The position numbers and the translations under genes are program-made. From Phoebastria nigripes (lineage: Eukaryota > Chordata > Aves > Procellariiformes > Diomedeidae), in NCBI GenBank assembly GCA_035582835.1, contig JAYKAV010003443.1, forward strand, positions 673,592 through 737,591: a stretch of 64,000 nucleotides of DNA. The letters are read 5' to 3'. The notes beneath the pieces are model-generated. The model was not told the origin of the DNA. It searched no databases and was given only the letters and a program-made list of their open reading frames with translations. Each line of letters opens with the position of its first letter. The first letter of the stretch is position 1. This document shows, in pieces, positions 1-12,420 of the stretch.

Positions 1-1653
1 CAGAAACAAACAGCCAGCATAAATGAAGAAAAGAAAATACAAACCAGCAAGACTGGAATAGCAGTAGGAATTTCTGCTCTCCAGAAAATTCTGGTATTAA
101 AAAAAAAAACCACAGTTGCAAGAGTGAAAGTCTAATATTCTGAACAAATGAGAATTTTGAGGGGTGGGAAGAGGCAAATGTAATTCAGCACTGCAATAAC
201 ATAAAAAAAATTCCCCTTATACTTTCTATAGTATAATAAATGTTTTATATTCAAATACATAAATGAAAATATTGAATACATAAATTTGGACAGTTAGGTT
301 TCACATATGTATTAGCATAAAGTCAACTGAAAACCAAATGTCTGAAAGAGCACCACTGAAAAAGTATTTCCGCAACTTTGAAACTAAATATCGGAATCCT
401 TCACCTTGTGAAAATATTTTGAAATTGAAATGTTCCTGAAATATTTACTGATTTTGACAAAATAATTTTCTTTTGAAATTTTCTTTTTCTGGCCCCAGAC
501 AACAGTTCTGTTTCACTTTCCTATGTAAAAAAAAAAAATAGAGAAATATTAGATAACCATAGTTAGTAACCCACCTTTAAGAAATGTACTTTGAGATCGC
601 TTACTGATAATGGATGCAAATGAAAGTTCACTGCATCCCAAATAGAGATATCTACAAAGTGCTCAAGCCCAGCTCCTCCAAAAAAGCTGTGATGAAAATG
701 GAGGCCAAATATCTTGAGCTGTGTTTCACAGGGAAGTGTGTAAAATATGCTAAATGACCCCACTTTAATAATATGATAGCTGAACGGGATTTGAGGGTCA
801 TTTGTAAGTACAGAGGCAGAAAAGACTACCAGAATGGTGAATCAAACTTAGCTCCTGTCTAGTCATTATTAGCTTACAGTGTGGTAGGATGATGACAGAA
901 ATAGCATCACATTTGCACATATGAAAGGGTAAACTGATGACATGATGGATGGACAAACACGCTTTTGTGTAGAGTCAGAGAAACTTCAAACATGTTTTTC
1001 AGAACATAGAGAATTGGTCATAATGTGGAGCATCACTGATGGAAATGTGCCCACCTTGTAATGGAAAGGTTAAACATCTGAACTGAGATCAAGTAAAAGT
1101 AAGTTTGCAGGGCTATGAATACTTGACAAGAAATTTGTATGCAAGCAGTTGAAAGAGAAGGAGCAATAAAAGATGAAACGGAGCAACAATCTAATTCTAG
1201 CAGCATCTTTTTGAATCAGAGGGAGGTCACAGCCACCAGGTCTAGGAAGGAAATTACACCACTGAAGATGCAAGATGATCACGGTTTAGCTGTGAGTTTG
1301 CAAGTGTGAGCAAGAAAGAAATATTAGATCTTGAGATGCCAACGTGAAATAAATCAGTAAGATTCATATACACAGATCGAAGCACAAGACCAGTCAAAGA
1401 TGAAATCGAGATAATGGACTTGAGTGGCCAGAAGGGTAGACGGGAAATATCCACGACCTTTCAGAGGGAAGAGGGGAGACCATGAGTATAAAGCTCAGGA
1501 TCTCCACCCTGTTGGTAAAAAGTTTTGATTGATTGATTGCTATCATGTCAATATTTCTAAAGTACATGACATAACAACCTAGTATGTTATTACTACTAAT
1601 ACATTATAATAAGTTGTGAGGTTGCAGATTCAGAGGTCTAGAAAAGCCAAAAA

Positions 1654-1673
1654 ATGTTACAATATTGTAACAT
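1654..1673. repeat. 20-bp perfect palindrome
   Basis: The sequence atgttacaatattgtaacat reads identically on both strands and is flanked by A-rich DNA on both sides. It could bind a symmetric dimeric factor or extrude as a small cruciform. The resemblance of the ttac/gtaa halves to C/EBP or PAR-bZIP half sites is suggestive only, since the 6-bp spacing is not canonical. Confidence 0.9.
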
Positions 1674-4600
1674 AAAAAAAGAAGTCATACAACATACGTA
1701 TAAACAAGTATATATGTATGATGTTATATTGGTTATATAGTTTCCACACTAATCTAATTACAGGAAGAGAAATAGAAAGTTGGTACAGATATGAGAAAAT
1801 CTACTTATATTAACAAAACAACTTTAACTTCTGGAGATTGTTTAGTTCTGCAGTCTTGCAATAATTTATTTTGATTTTTTTTTTCCTCCTATGAAATAAA
1901 GTATAATAAAAATAAAACACACAGCAAATCTTGAATTAAAGTGTTGCTCAGGTTTTGTGAAAGTAGCAAATTTTTTTTGACATTTCAAAGTATATCTCCT
2001 TTATCTTGTCATCCTGTGAGGTAAGGTCATTTTCATTTCTTCAGCCATGCCTTGTATAAGATCTCATTGCTATACAATGCAGCAATATTTTAATGACATC
2101 TTGGAAACTAGATAAATAAAAGTAAATTTAAACAAACAAACAAACATGTATTCTCTTTCTANATCTCTATTTTCTTTATGGTCTATCTAGTTTCTCAGCG
2201 TTCATATCTTCATGGGACTTTAAAGAGAGTTAAAAGACTGAAGCAAGTTAAAAAGACAATCACCTATAACTATACCAAATCATATCTCAATGTATGCACA
2301 TATCAATATAGATATTTTTAGCTTATACGGCTCTAATTAAGTTAAAAACAATTTTTATCAGCATGCATTTTGGAGTTTGCTGATTCTGTTTCTGACCTGA
2401 ATAAATACATTAATTTTAAATCTTACCATCAAAGCAATTCCTAGTGGAATAATTGCAATATAGCATGCAAATTATCCTGAAAACCCAGCCAATATAAATG
2501 AGAATTAACAGAGAATAAATCCTTTATAATCTTACAAAGAGTGTGTCTATGACCACAGGACCGTAAAGTCATATGTCTTTTTTACTTTTTCTTATATATT
2601 TATATTTGATAGCAAAGTATAAGTAAATATTTCCTAAAAGGAAGGAAACACATAGTACACAAAATCTTAATTGGTTATGACTGACTAATCTATCCCTGTA
2701 GAGTTCACATTAACAGCATAATACTGAAGTTATTGAGCACTTTGAAGCCTCGTGAAGCTAGCGGAGAGCGTTAATGCTTAGCATCGCTTAGGAACTATAA
2801 AATGGAAGTCAGTTCTTCCAGTGTACACCATCACACCAAGTGCCAAAATCAGATATATGCTGTGAAGTTCACACACATTCAGGATGCCAGCATAGAGTTC
2901 TGCACCAGGTAAATCTTGCTTAGTGATTCAAAATAAAGATTTAAACAAGATATTTAAGTGCTCTCCACTCCAGGTGCTGGTCTTTGTAAAGGATTAATGC
3001 ATCACCACTGATACTGAAAGTGCTTCTGCAGTACCGACTCAACAAGCTCACTAATGATGCAGAAAAGCTACACTTGCCAAAAATTATATAGGATACTGAT
3101 TTCAAGATGTCCAATATGGATATATAGAGTCTGGCAGGCAGACACGAGCATATTCTGCTTATATTCTGAGTAAACCAGATGCCAGCCTTCTTGAAACCAA
3201 AAACGATTAGCCTCAGTTAGCATGACATTGAACCAATAAATTGAAATTTGAGGCTAGGTATAACTCTTGAACATCTTAGTGGGAAGCTTTTTTTGTAAGC
3301 TGTCCCTATTCCCAATCTTCCTCTCACCATTTATTTGGAGAAAAGAGTTTGGATCTAGATTTGTAAATTGAAAAGATAGCCCTACTCATTAGCTTCCAGT
3401 AATTCAAGGGAAGACATCTCAATCTCAGTCTTGTCAGTCCAGATGAATGCTTAAGTTCTTTAAGGCAGAAATACAGTCCTTTCCTCTCCATTTCCTTATT
3501 TAAGCTCTACCATGTTTACAGAAAGCTATAAACATATTACGTCATAATTAATTATTCAATCTTGGCTCTAAGATCAAGCGATACCTCAAAAGTCTTGTTT
3601 TCTCTATCGATCAACATAAAAGTCAGTATGAATGTACACAGAGCTGGAAGAGCTAGAAGAAGAGAACCTACCTTATTTTATAATTCCGAGATAGTTATTT
3701 TATTCTTTTGGAAAAGGTCTCATTCCTGCTAAAAAACCCCCCACCTTATTTAATCCAAAGAAATGCATAGACTTGTAGCTTATAATCAGTGAAGTGTTGG
3801 TTTTAAACCTATAGAGGAGATTAAAGACACATAAAAATTAAAGCTGCAGAGACATAATTCAGAGGCCTTATAAATTAAGATTCTACTAGGACTTTTTCAG
3901 ATTTAAATTACATTATTAACATGTTAGATTATGCTAAAATGTATTGCTAAATGCAATTGTGCACATGCACTCTAGTTCCCATGTATAAGTTAAGAAAATA
4001 TGGTTCAAAATGCTTTCATTTTTCTCCCCATTCCTCTTACAAAAGAGAATTTTGCTCATCTCTGCAGCATTGTGACAAAGGATAGACAAAACACTAATCA
4101 GGAAAGAGAAATTTGGAGAATTCTGGATTGAACTACGGTCTGAGATCCTCACCTTGTAAATGTGACCTAGAGCAGGTGAGATGTCTCAGGAAAGTGGGCT
4201 GACAAAATACTGAGCTCATTCTAGAAGTGAGACTCAATCATAAGCAAAAAGTTCAGGAACTGCAAGATTCATCTGGGATGTCACAAATTGAAGGGAAGAA
4301 TAGAAATTATACAAGAGTCAGGTTAGTCCAGGGAATGTGGATTTAAACTAGTCTGGTTAGATATCTGGAAAGCCATTTACTTTCCATATATGTCCTCTAA
4401 AAGGAAAAGTAACCATCTTGATATATTTTGTGATTTCATTAATAGCATCAACCTGAAGTTATTCTCTTTATTCTTCATCTAGGCACTTTACATGCCCTAC
4501 TAGCCTATTTCTGATTTCCTGAAAATGTTTCTTTGTAGTAGCTGTAATATCATTAGGGAAATCATATTCTTTATAGATAGAAAATAATCATAGGTGGTAT

Positions 4601-5114
4601 TTATCTTATTTTGTTATTCATATTTGGATGTCCTTTTTAGGACTAAGTTCATACAAACTATAAACTGAGTTTGGAAAAATTTGCATAACAAACTGGTGAG
4701 GGAGATGGAGAAGAATTTGTTCTAAAGAAATAAAAAAATACTGAGATGGAATATCTTGAGAACAAAGCACAATGTGTTTTGTGACTCAGTAAAGAGCAGG
4801 AATTCTTTAACATGAGAACATAGTTAATATACTAGAGATAATAAACTTCACCACGTGTAAATTTATATTACGTTCTGTAAGGGCTAAACATAAATATATT
4901 TTAATTCCTATGGCATCGGCTTGTGCTCTTGTCGTCATCACTGCTTCCAAAATTTTCACAGCTTCCAGCTGGATCTTCTCTTAACCTTGCTATTAGTCTC
5001 CCATTCTGTACACACTTAAAACTTTCATTCATTTCAGGAGGAAATCCTGCATATCAAGAATGAAAAAACTGGGTCTTCTTCCAAATCCCTGTTCCAGTGG
5101 TTTTACCTCCTTTC

Positions 5115-5148
5115 TTCTAGATATCTCTAGAAGGGATATCTTCTAGAT
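5115..5148. repeat. Cluster of short inverted and direct repeats (ttctag / ctagaa / gatatc)
   Basis: The words TTCTAG (5115-5120), CTAGAA (5127-5132) and TTCTAGAT (5141-5148) alternate with two GATATC-containing words, so the stretch is both internally repeated and self-complementary. An ambiguous base lies just downstream at 5149. A local duplication is the simplest origin. Confidence 0.7.
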
Positions 5149-8100
5149 NTCCCTTAAGCCCAAAGTCAGTTCAAGTCCTTCATTTTAAGACCTCTTTTTT
5201 TCTCTTAGGATAGAGAGAGATTTCAAGTGACCCACAAGTTATTATATATATAAAATACTATCCTTATATTTAACCTTTTTTTCTTTAAACCGGAAAGCTT
5301 TGGAGTGCCTCCCAACAGGGAAAGTCTCCCAGATGTTCTNAGAATGAAAAACATATTTGTGACATCTTGAAGTGTGTATTTATCTAGAGATTAAAATTAA
5401 GAAATAAATCTTTGAAAAGGTGTTTATAATCTTACCCGTGTTTTCTGTGTTCAGACAGCTAAAGAGCATGTGTAAATATAACTGTTCTATTCAGCAAGCA
5501 TTCCTTTTTTCTGTGATACACTTTCACTTTGCCAACCTCCTCCTTATTAAAATCCTTGTAGGATATGATTTCTGAGTCACACATCATCAAGGTTCAGAAC
5601 AAAGTGTTGTAGCAAAAAACTCAGGAATATGATTCAAAATAAAGCTTGACATTTTGAAAACTAGCAATGTGTTAGTTTTATAAAAAAACCCAATGACTTA
5701 ATCATCAAAAGGGAAACATTCTCTAGGATTCAGAGAACCTGATTCAGTTCTCATGATGTAAATGTAGGGATGGAAATGAGAAAGTCTAATGAAGTCAAGC
5801 AGAATAACTAGTACTGTAAAAATCAGTGTTAGATCAAAATGTTACTCAAAACTGTGCTTCTTTTCATATCTTCTAAGAATATTTAGCATTGCAACCATAA
5901 ACCTGTTTTCAAGTTCCTCATATTAATGAATTAGAGCAGAATGGAAGGCAATATAGAGATACAATTAATAGCGAGAAATGCTCAGGTAGAGGAAATTGGT
6001 GAAGAGAAAAAAAAAAAAAAAAAAAGGTGAAGATTTGATCTCATTGAAATCTGTCCTTTCTTATATGACTTCCTACCCATTTATGCCTCTAGAATAGTCT
6101 ATTTATGCTTTTTATTGGATTGTACTATGTTGCTCTAACGGAGATGAATNAAGTACCAAGAGGTTAATGAAAATGATGCAAACTATTAAAAGTACATTTT
6201 AGTGAGAGTAATCTAGTGTAACATAGAAATACAATTCATGAATTATTTTCTTCAATACTACATACATGAAGACAATGTTAAACTGTTTATTATTACCCAT
6301 ATAAGAAAATGTTTAATAGGTCAGGCAAATTAAAAAAAAAAAAAAAAAAAAAGTGATTTCTCCCAAGAACAGCTTTTGCATTGGACCGGTATCCCAGTCC
6401 ATCCAACATAGCCATGTCCTAAATTTCATTAACTGTCAAGCTTTCAAGCTTTATCATAACTAGTTAGTAAAAAGAGCACAAAAAACCAACCCTNGAAAAT
6501 GGAAAATATAAGCTCTTATTCTTCCTGACATAGGCAATTGTCACATACCTAGAATAATTTTAAAACATTTTGAAATTATATTTAAAGCATAAATAAGTGT
6601 CTATTTCTAAAGCTTAGGTGAATGACATTTCAAATCTAGTTCAGATATCCTCCAAGAAAAGACTTTGATATAAGTAAGCTACTGTTCTCATTCCTACCAA
6701 AGTCACCAAGCATAAAGGCATTAACCATTACAAAAATTACTTAAAAACTTGCAGTAAAGAGATGATTCATATTGATCATCATGCAGCTACACCATTAATT
6801 TTGGGTTTTCTTAAAGGTGACTGCATTCAACTTTGTAGAGACATAACATGGCAGTTAAACCTCATCAAAGGAAGAAAACCATCACCAGAAGTTGTTTCAA
6901 AAATAAAGCCTATCCTGGAAAAAAAGAAATGCACATGCCTGTGTGAACTATATAAATAAACATCAACAGTTACCAGGAAAACTTTTCCCCCTCAATCAGA
7001 TTCTCTTTACATAATTGTCTTTGCTATCACTTAAAATGTTAATGAGGTGAGGTAAGTAGCACCATCCACATTCCGTGTATAGGGTGATAAAAGATTCTCA
7101 TCTCAGTCACTAACAAAAATTTTTATGTTAAAATTCCTGAATCTTTTGAAGCAAATTGAGTCATTATTCTCTTAAACTCCAGATGGCTACCTTACCATTA
7201 AGGTATTTTTCTTTATCACTCTAATATGCTACAGCATGTACTGGCAGATAATGACTATTTACCTTTTTCCTTTTTTTTTTTTTTCAACTTACATTTGTAT
7301 GATTTCAACTGATTTTGCTGATAAAAATCTAAATCAATGTCACCTGAACGAATAGTTACTCTAATGGTTATTCTCTCTACTGTAATCCAATGAAAGAAGG
7401 AAACTAATCATGAAGACTTTTTCTTGAAGGGATAACCCCCCCCCAAAGTCATGATATTATTCTCCATGCAAACAATAGCATAGTTATCCTTCTGATATCT
7501 GTTTTCTCTTCCTAACACAATCGTTGACCTACTGCCAAGTTTTATTTTGTTTTCCTTGTGGTTCAAGGGGCCAAAAAAATATGTTGTATGTTGTATCAAG
7601 TTATGTATTATTCCAGACCAGGAACAAAGGTAACTACAAACAGAATGCAAACCATACTGTTTTAGAGGAAGACAACCTTAGCCACCAATGCCTACCTCCC
7701 ACAAAGTCCTTCTACTCCCAAACTAAAAGCCACCGGTCAATGTGCTGCTATAGCTTCTCTCAACCGTAAGGCAAAGGGATTATACAGCATTTCCTGAAAG
7801 AAAAAAAAAAAAAAAAAAGAAAAAAAAATTGAACAAATTACAGAAGGTCTTGCAGTACTAGGTAATAGCACCACCTGGTGACTCCAGTCCTGATGATAGA
7901 GAGAAAATAACAATCTACATTTTCAGCTGCATAGATACAGATACCTCTTTTTCAACTGCTAATCTCAGTGATCTTCATTTTAACTGAAGTAGCTGATCTT
8001 CGCTTGTGTAAATTGATTCCAAATACAGACAAGGTTGGAATACTGTAAAAATCAGACAACAAGAGTTCAAAATAAAGGGTATGTGCTTGTCTCCAAGAAC

Positions 8101-8890
8101 CTTCTACATGCACGTACCTAGGGACAACAAGACCTTTAGGAAAAAAATGGATACTTATGCTTAATGCTATGACATTTTCCCCACTTGATCTTTGAAAAGA
8201 ATTCAAGTGATTTATCTGACATAAATTAAGTGCACTAAACAGAACATCAGTAAATAAAAATATATCAGGCAAGTACCAAGCTTCCCCTTATTCCCTTGTG
8301 TTCCTTCAAATGCCTAAAACTCTGGGATATGTCCTTGTAATGACTTAACTGGCAATCTGCATGTAGAATTTTAAGGAGGTTCAAATGAGAGGAAGAATTG
8401 ATTTAGTGCAGAAGAGCTTGGCCTTGCATCTAAAGAAATGGGATCTTATAGGTTAAGTTCAGCAAGACGAGTAGCTTTAAAACGTCATTATTACCACTTA
8501 TTTGTATTGCAGTAGCACCTTCATAGCCCAGCCAAAGACCAGGACATATTGTGCTCGGCTAGCACAAACCATTAGTAAGAGACAATCCTTGTCCAAATTA
8601 CCTTNTTAAGTAGGGCATTCATAGATTTAAAATCCAGGCACACATACAGCTCCCATCTCATACAGGTATACAGCATCAAAATGTATTTGTAACACTGTTT
8701 CTGTTTCTCTTTAAAAAAAAAAAAAAAAAAATCTGAACTAGGCTTTACAAGACAGAAATGTTGAAAATAAATGACTGTAATTAGTAAGAGGGAACTATTC
8801 ACTACATAAATTCTGTGCTATGCAGAACAGAGAAGCAGAGTTTCAGAATGACCTTGAACCTTTAGCTGCCAAAACACACAAAATATGCTT

Positions 8891-8949
8891 GAAGGTACAA
8901 ATAATATTAGAAAGTACAAAGTGATATATGAAAGTACAAAATGATGTAT
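8891..8949. repeat. 20-bp tandem repeat, about 3 copies
   Basis: Three successive units start with gaa(a/g)gtacaaa and end with a variable gatatat/gatgtat part: about 8891-8909, 8910-8929 and 8930-8949. A decayed fourth start follows at 8950. The last two full units differ at only a few positions. This is a small minisatellite with no coding role visible. Confidence 0.8.
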
Positions 8950-8967
8950 GAAAATATCATCAAGACA

Positions 8968-8998
8968 ATGTCTGGTTCAGACTATGTCTGGTTCAGAC
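8968..8998. repeat. 16-bp tandem duplication
   Basis: The word atgtctggttcagac occurs at 8968-8982 and again at 8984-8998, giving a perfect two-copy repeat with a 16-bp period. It lies only about 20 bp after the separate 20-bp tandem repeat. Perfect identity suggests a recent duplication. Confidence 0.9.
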
Positions 8999-9150
8999 AA
9001 AGAAACATTCATTTTTCTTTTATATTAAGTAACAAATATATAGGACAGAACATACTTTCTGATTAGGAGAATTCAGAACTTAATTTTTAACAAGATTTGA
9101 AAGTTTACAGAAGGCAAGCTTTTGGTCCAAGACAACTTATCTTTAAAATA

Positions 9151-9292
9151 TTGGTGGGGTTTTTTTGTTTGTTTGTTTGTTTTTTGTTGTTGGTGGTGGT
9201 TTTTTGTTTGTTTTTGGTTTTGTTGTTGTTGTGGTGGTGGCGGTGCTGGGTTTTTTTTGGTTTTTGTTTGTTTGTTTGTTTGGTTTTGTTTT
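9151..9292 (+). repeat. T/G-rich low-complexity tract, (TTTG)n/(TTG)n/(GGT)n
   Basis: About 140 bases are almost entirely T and G on the plus strand, in mixed runs of gttt, gttgtt and ggtggt. It is immediately followed by an A/C-rich stretch (9293-9312, aaaaacaaacaagcaaacac) that is partly complementary to its end, so a foldback is possible. Open frames through the tract on either strand are compositional artefacts. Similar tracts recur across the window. Confidence 0.9.
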
Positions 9293-11278
9293 AAAAACAA
9301 ACAAGCAAACACCAGGATGAAAAATTTAGTTTAAAAATCAGCTGTGAGCAGCTTTTATAGTATCAGCCACTATGTTTTTACAAAACAACTATGTTCATAA
9401 CAGTAAAACCCAAGCATAGTAACAGGAACACTGAACAAGGAAACTATATTCAGATTTTTGGAAAAGAATAAAATATTGGTAGCCATCTGTTGACTTGTCA
9501 AAGACTAATTCTATGAGTTAGTAATAGCTAAAATGTCAGATCTGTGATAGCATAGATTTCCAAGGTTTATGAAGAAGAAATACCTTTCATGAAATATTTT
9601 CTTCAATTCCTGAATTTCTGGAATCTTGAACACCCTGTTTAAGGGTGGGAGAGGCCAAAGTCTGTTGGTTTTGGTGTTTTGTTTGCTTGTTAAACTTATG
9701 ACTTTGATTTTGTGCACAGAGGAATAGAGAGCTTATGAAAATAGAGAAACTGTAGAAAAAAATTCTGAGAACAGAATGAAGGTTTTTATACCAACATATA
9801 TTTTATGTAAATCTGGGAAACATTTATTGTTGTTTTAGATATCCTAGAGCGTATTCTGCCTGGGCTGTATGTACCCTGCTAGAAGGATGCAGGTTCCTTG
9901 TCAGCTCTGCGACACTTTGGCCAGCCTGACATGGATGTCTCGGACACCCCAGGGCACCTACAATGTCACTCACTACACATCTATGTTTAGGCAACTGAAT
10001 CCCACCCTAACAAATAGCTGTACTTGACCTAAGAAACCTTTTCTCCCCAAGTTCTTCTAAGTCACATTTGCTCAGACTNACTGAACAGCAATAGAAAAAG
10101 GCACATATCAGTTGGAGTAGCCTGTCATGTTTCCATAAGTGGGAACAGATCATCATCTGGGTAGGCTATCGTTGCTCCAGTGAACTCAGTGAAACTTTGA
10201 TGACAATATATATGTATCACTAAAAATCTGCCAGGGATGTCTACTGATTTATTATTTACTCTCTACAGAAATAAGAATTAGGAAATAACGGTATCTCTCA
10301 GCTTGTATGATTCGAACATTCAAAAAAAGAGAGCCACTTCTAGGCATGATCTCATGGTACACTATGTGGCAGGGCTTTAAGCAGCACACGAAGATCTCTC
10401 AGCCTGAAAACAACAGTTGGGACACTATCAGATGGACACTAACAGCAGGAGAGGCCAGTATTTAAGATATATTAACATGTAAAGACATCTTAATCTAGAA
10501 CAACTTTTGTCAGAGTGGGGAAAATCAGGAACGTAATATAGCAACCCTGAAAATAGGGGTAACCTACAAAGCTTGTACCATTAACTCTTTTCACAGACAA
10601 ATATGAGAAGCAGTAGCTCCTGGGGATGAGATCCATGGTACAACCATACAATTAATACTTACATACCTGAAGTGCATCTTATATCCTCTAGTGTGAAAAC
10701 ACAAGGGATAACCCATTGAGAGAAGATAGTGTTGGGATCCTCTACGAAGTTCCTTATTCACCACAAAGCACGATGAAACACACTGCTGAGAATTCTCTGC
10801 TGCTTAAGGCAGGGTTTATTAGCTTTGGCACACAGCTGTATAAGGTTTGGATCAGAGATGTCTTTTTGTAGATCTTCCATGTCACACTGAACAATGGGCT
10901 AGTTTAGGAGTCGTTATCATCTTTGAAGTTTCTGATTCTGCAGATAAATTGAAATATTTAAAAATAAAACATAAAGTTATGGATAGTAATATGAATAATA
11001 GTGTGGCCAGTATGACTAGATCAAAGCAAAAGGCAGCAACTGATGCTCTTTCCTGTAATGAAATGCATGAAATGAAGAAAAGCGGCCAAAGACTGCTTAA
11101 CTGCCATGGACTACAACAGACCCAGAGTTCTCGAAGGGACACTTGAACAGTCAACATATTTTACTGAGGGACAAAGATGCTCCATGAGGAAAATCTCACT
11201 TACCTTCGTCTTATATGGACTTTACCCAGTTCCAGGGTACAGCTAATGCAAGCAGTATATCTTTTCTGTAGAAAATAG

Positions 11279-11280
<2 letters not shown>

Positions 11281-11312
<32 letters not shown>
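11281..11312 (+). repeat. Poly-T run, 32 bases
   Basis: An uninterrupted T32 is followed by aaag. It could be the reverse of a retroposed poly-A tail, but the DNA to its left shows no recognisable source gene or SINE, so it is listed as a simple repeat. Confidence 0.9.
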
Positions 11313-11317
<5 letters not shown>

Positions 11318-12399
11318 AAGAGGATTGTGTTGATTTAATTGAATGCTACTGATGAAATCAGGGATATTTAACTCTGCTGGATTTCTTGTCAGCTCAAATC
11401 ACTTCATGAGTGTCTCAGTGACAGGTATGTGGGGTTCTGGTCTCCTGCTGTACAACAGACAGCCTTGGCTTGCGTCATCTCCCTGTGCTGTGGGACTTAT
11501 ACTGCACCTCTGAGGGGCTCAGCGCAGGATTCTCATCCTTTATTTTTTAAGATTGCTAAGGTCAAGCAGTGATGGCAAGAGAGGAAGAATCTGTGAATGT
11601 ATGTTTTAAATTTTTCCTTAGAGGCAAAATTACTTGTCTCAAGTGATTTGCCATTAAAAAATTCTAGCTCTTATTTATTTCTGTCAAATGAAAATACTAG
11701 GCTAAATAAGTACAAAGGATCTTTTGTATAAATAGCTTTATCACGCAACAAACTGGAAATAGAGTCCCCTTCAAGGAAAAACAAATGCATTTCAAGTTCA
11801 TAAATACTTGCTCATTGCAGAATATAATTTACTGCAACAACTAACCTAGAGTGTTTTTGGTCAAGACTACTTCCTTTCCAGAAATATGGGGGGGGGGGGG
11901 TATGCTCAGTACCATTTCGATTCTGATCTGTAGTTGTACTTTCACCTTGTGATCCTAAGCTACTTTTAAAATCTTTTTTCAAAGTTCATGAGAAAAATTA
12001 TGCCTTCTTTACTTTCTGAGTATATCTGTGCTTCTTTCATATTTAATATTTTCACAAAATTGCACTATGAGGTTTTGAGGTGGTTTTTTTACCAGCTCAG
12101 CATATACACCAATTGGGACCTGAAGATCTTAACATTGCTCAGGTGCATCACACAACATTTTATATATAGTTGACAATTTATATTTTACCTTGAGACTATA
12201 ATTTAGAAATAAGCAAGGTCTTGAAGACTTCAAAATGTTCCAATGCATCCCTGTTTTATTCCAGACTATTTTTCCTCACTATGGAAAAATAATTGTTGGT
12301 TTCTGGGTTTGATTTGACTAGTGTCATCTCCCAAAAAGTGGATCATCTATGGATCTTGTTAAGTCTTTTCTTACCCTGCCCCCCATCCCTTGACTCTCA

Positions 12400-12420
12400 G
12401 AAACTTCTTAAAGAAGTTTC
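12400..12420. repeat. Near-perfect palindrome with paired GAAnnTTC modules
   Basis: Two exact 10-bp arms, GAAACTTCTT (12400-12409) and AAGAAGTTTC (12411-12420), flank a single A. Each arm region contains a GAAnnTTC motif (GAA-AC-TTC and GAA-GT-TTC), which resembles the core dyad of heat-shock elements. The central spacing departs from a continuous nGAAn array, so HSF binding is only a possibility. Confidence 0.85.

Larger units (their letters stand above)
1..8890. other. AT-rich unique non-coding DNA
   Basis: No gene, exon or recognisable transposon was identified in this stretch. It contains homopolymer runs (A20 at 6007-6026, A21 at 6332-6352, T14 at 7271-7284, A18 at 7801-7818, A19 at 8713-8731), a short (AAAC)n run at 2130-2145 and a 20-bp perfect palindrome at 1654-1673. 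Open frames reach only 106 codons (minus strand, 7952-8272), encode no domain I recognise and lack an obvious exon context. It is either intergenic or deep intronic sequence. Confidence 0.75.

Noticed and set aside
7800..7828. Poly-A run considered as a processed-pseudogene tail
   Set aside because: The preceding sequence shows no recognisable mRNA-derived body or target-site duplication.
9073..9334. Three open frames over the 9.2 kb T/G tract
   Set aside because: The predicted proteins are runs of a few residues produced by the repeat, not genes.
10847..11146. 99-codon plus-strand frame, considered as a possible retrotransposon or gene fragment
   Set aside because: No match to any protein family from inspection, and no repeat ends were found around it.
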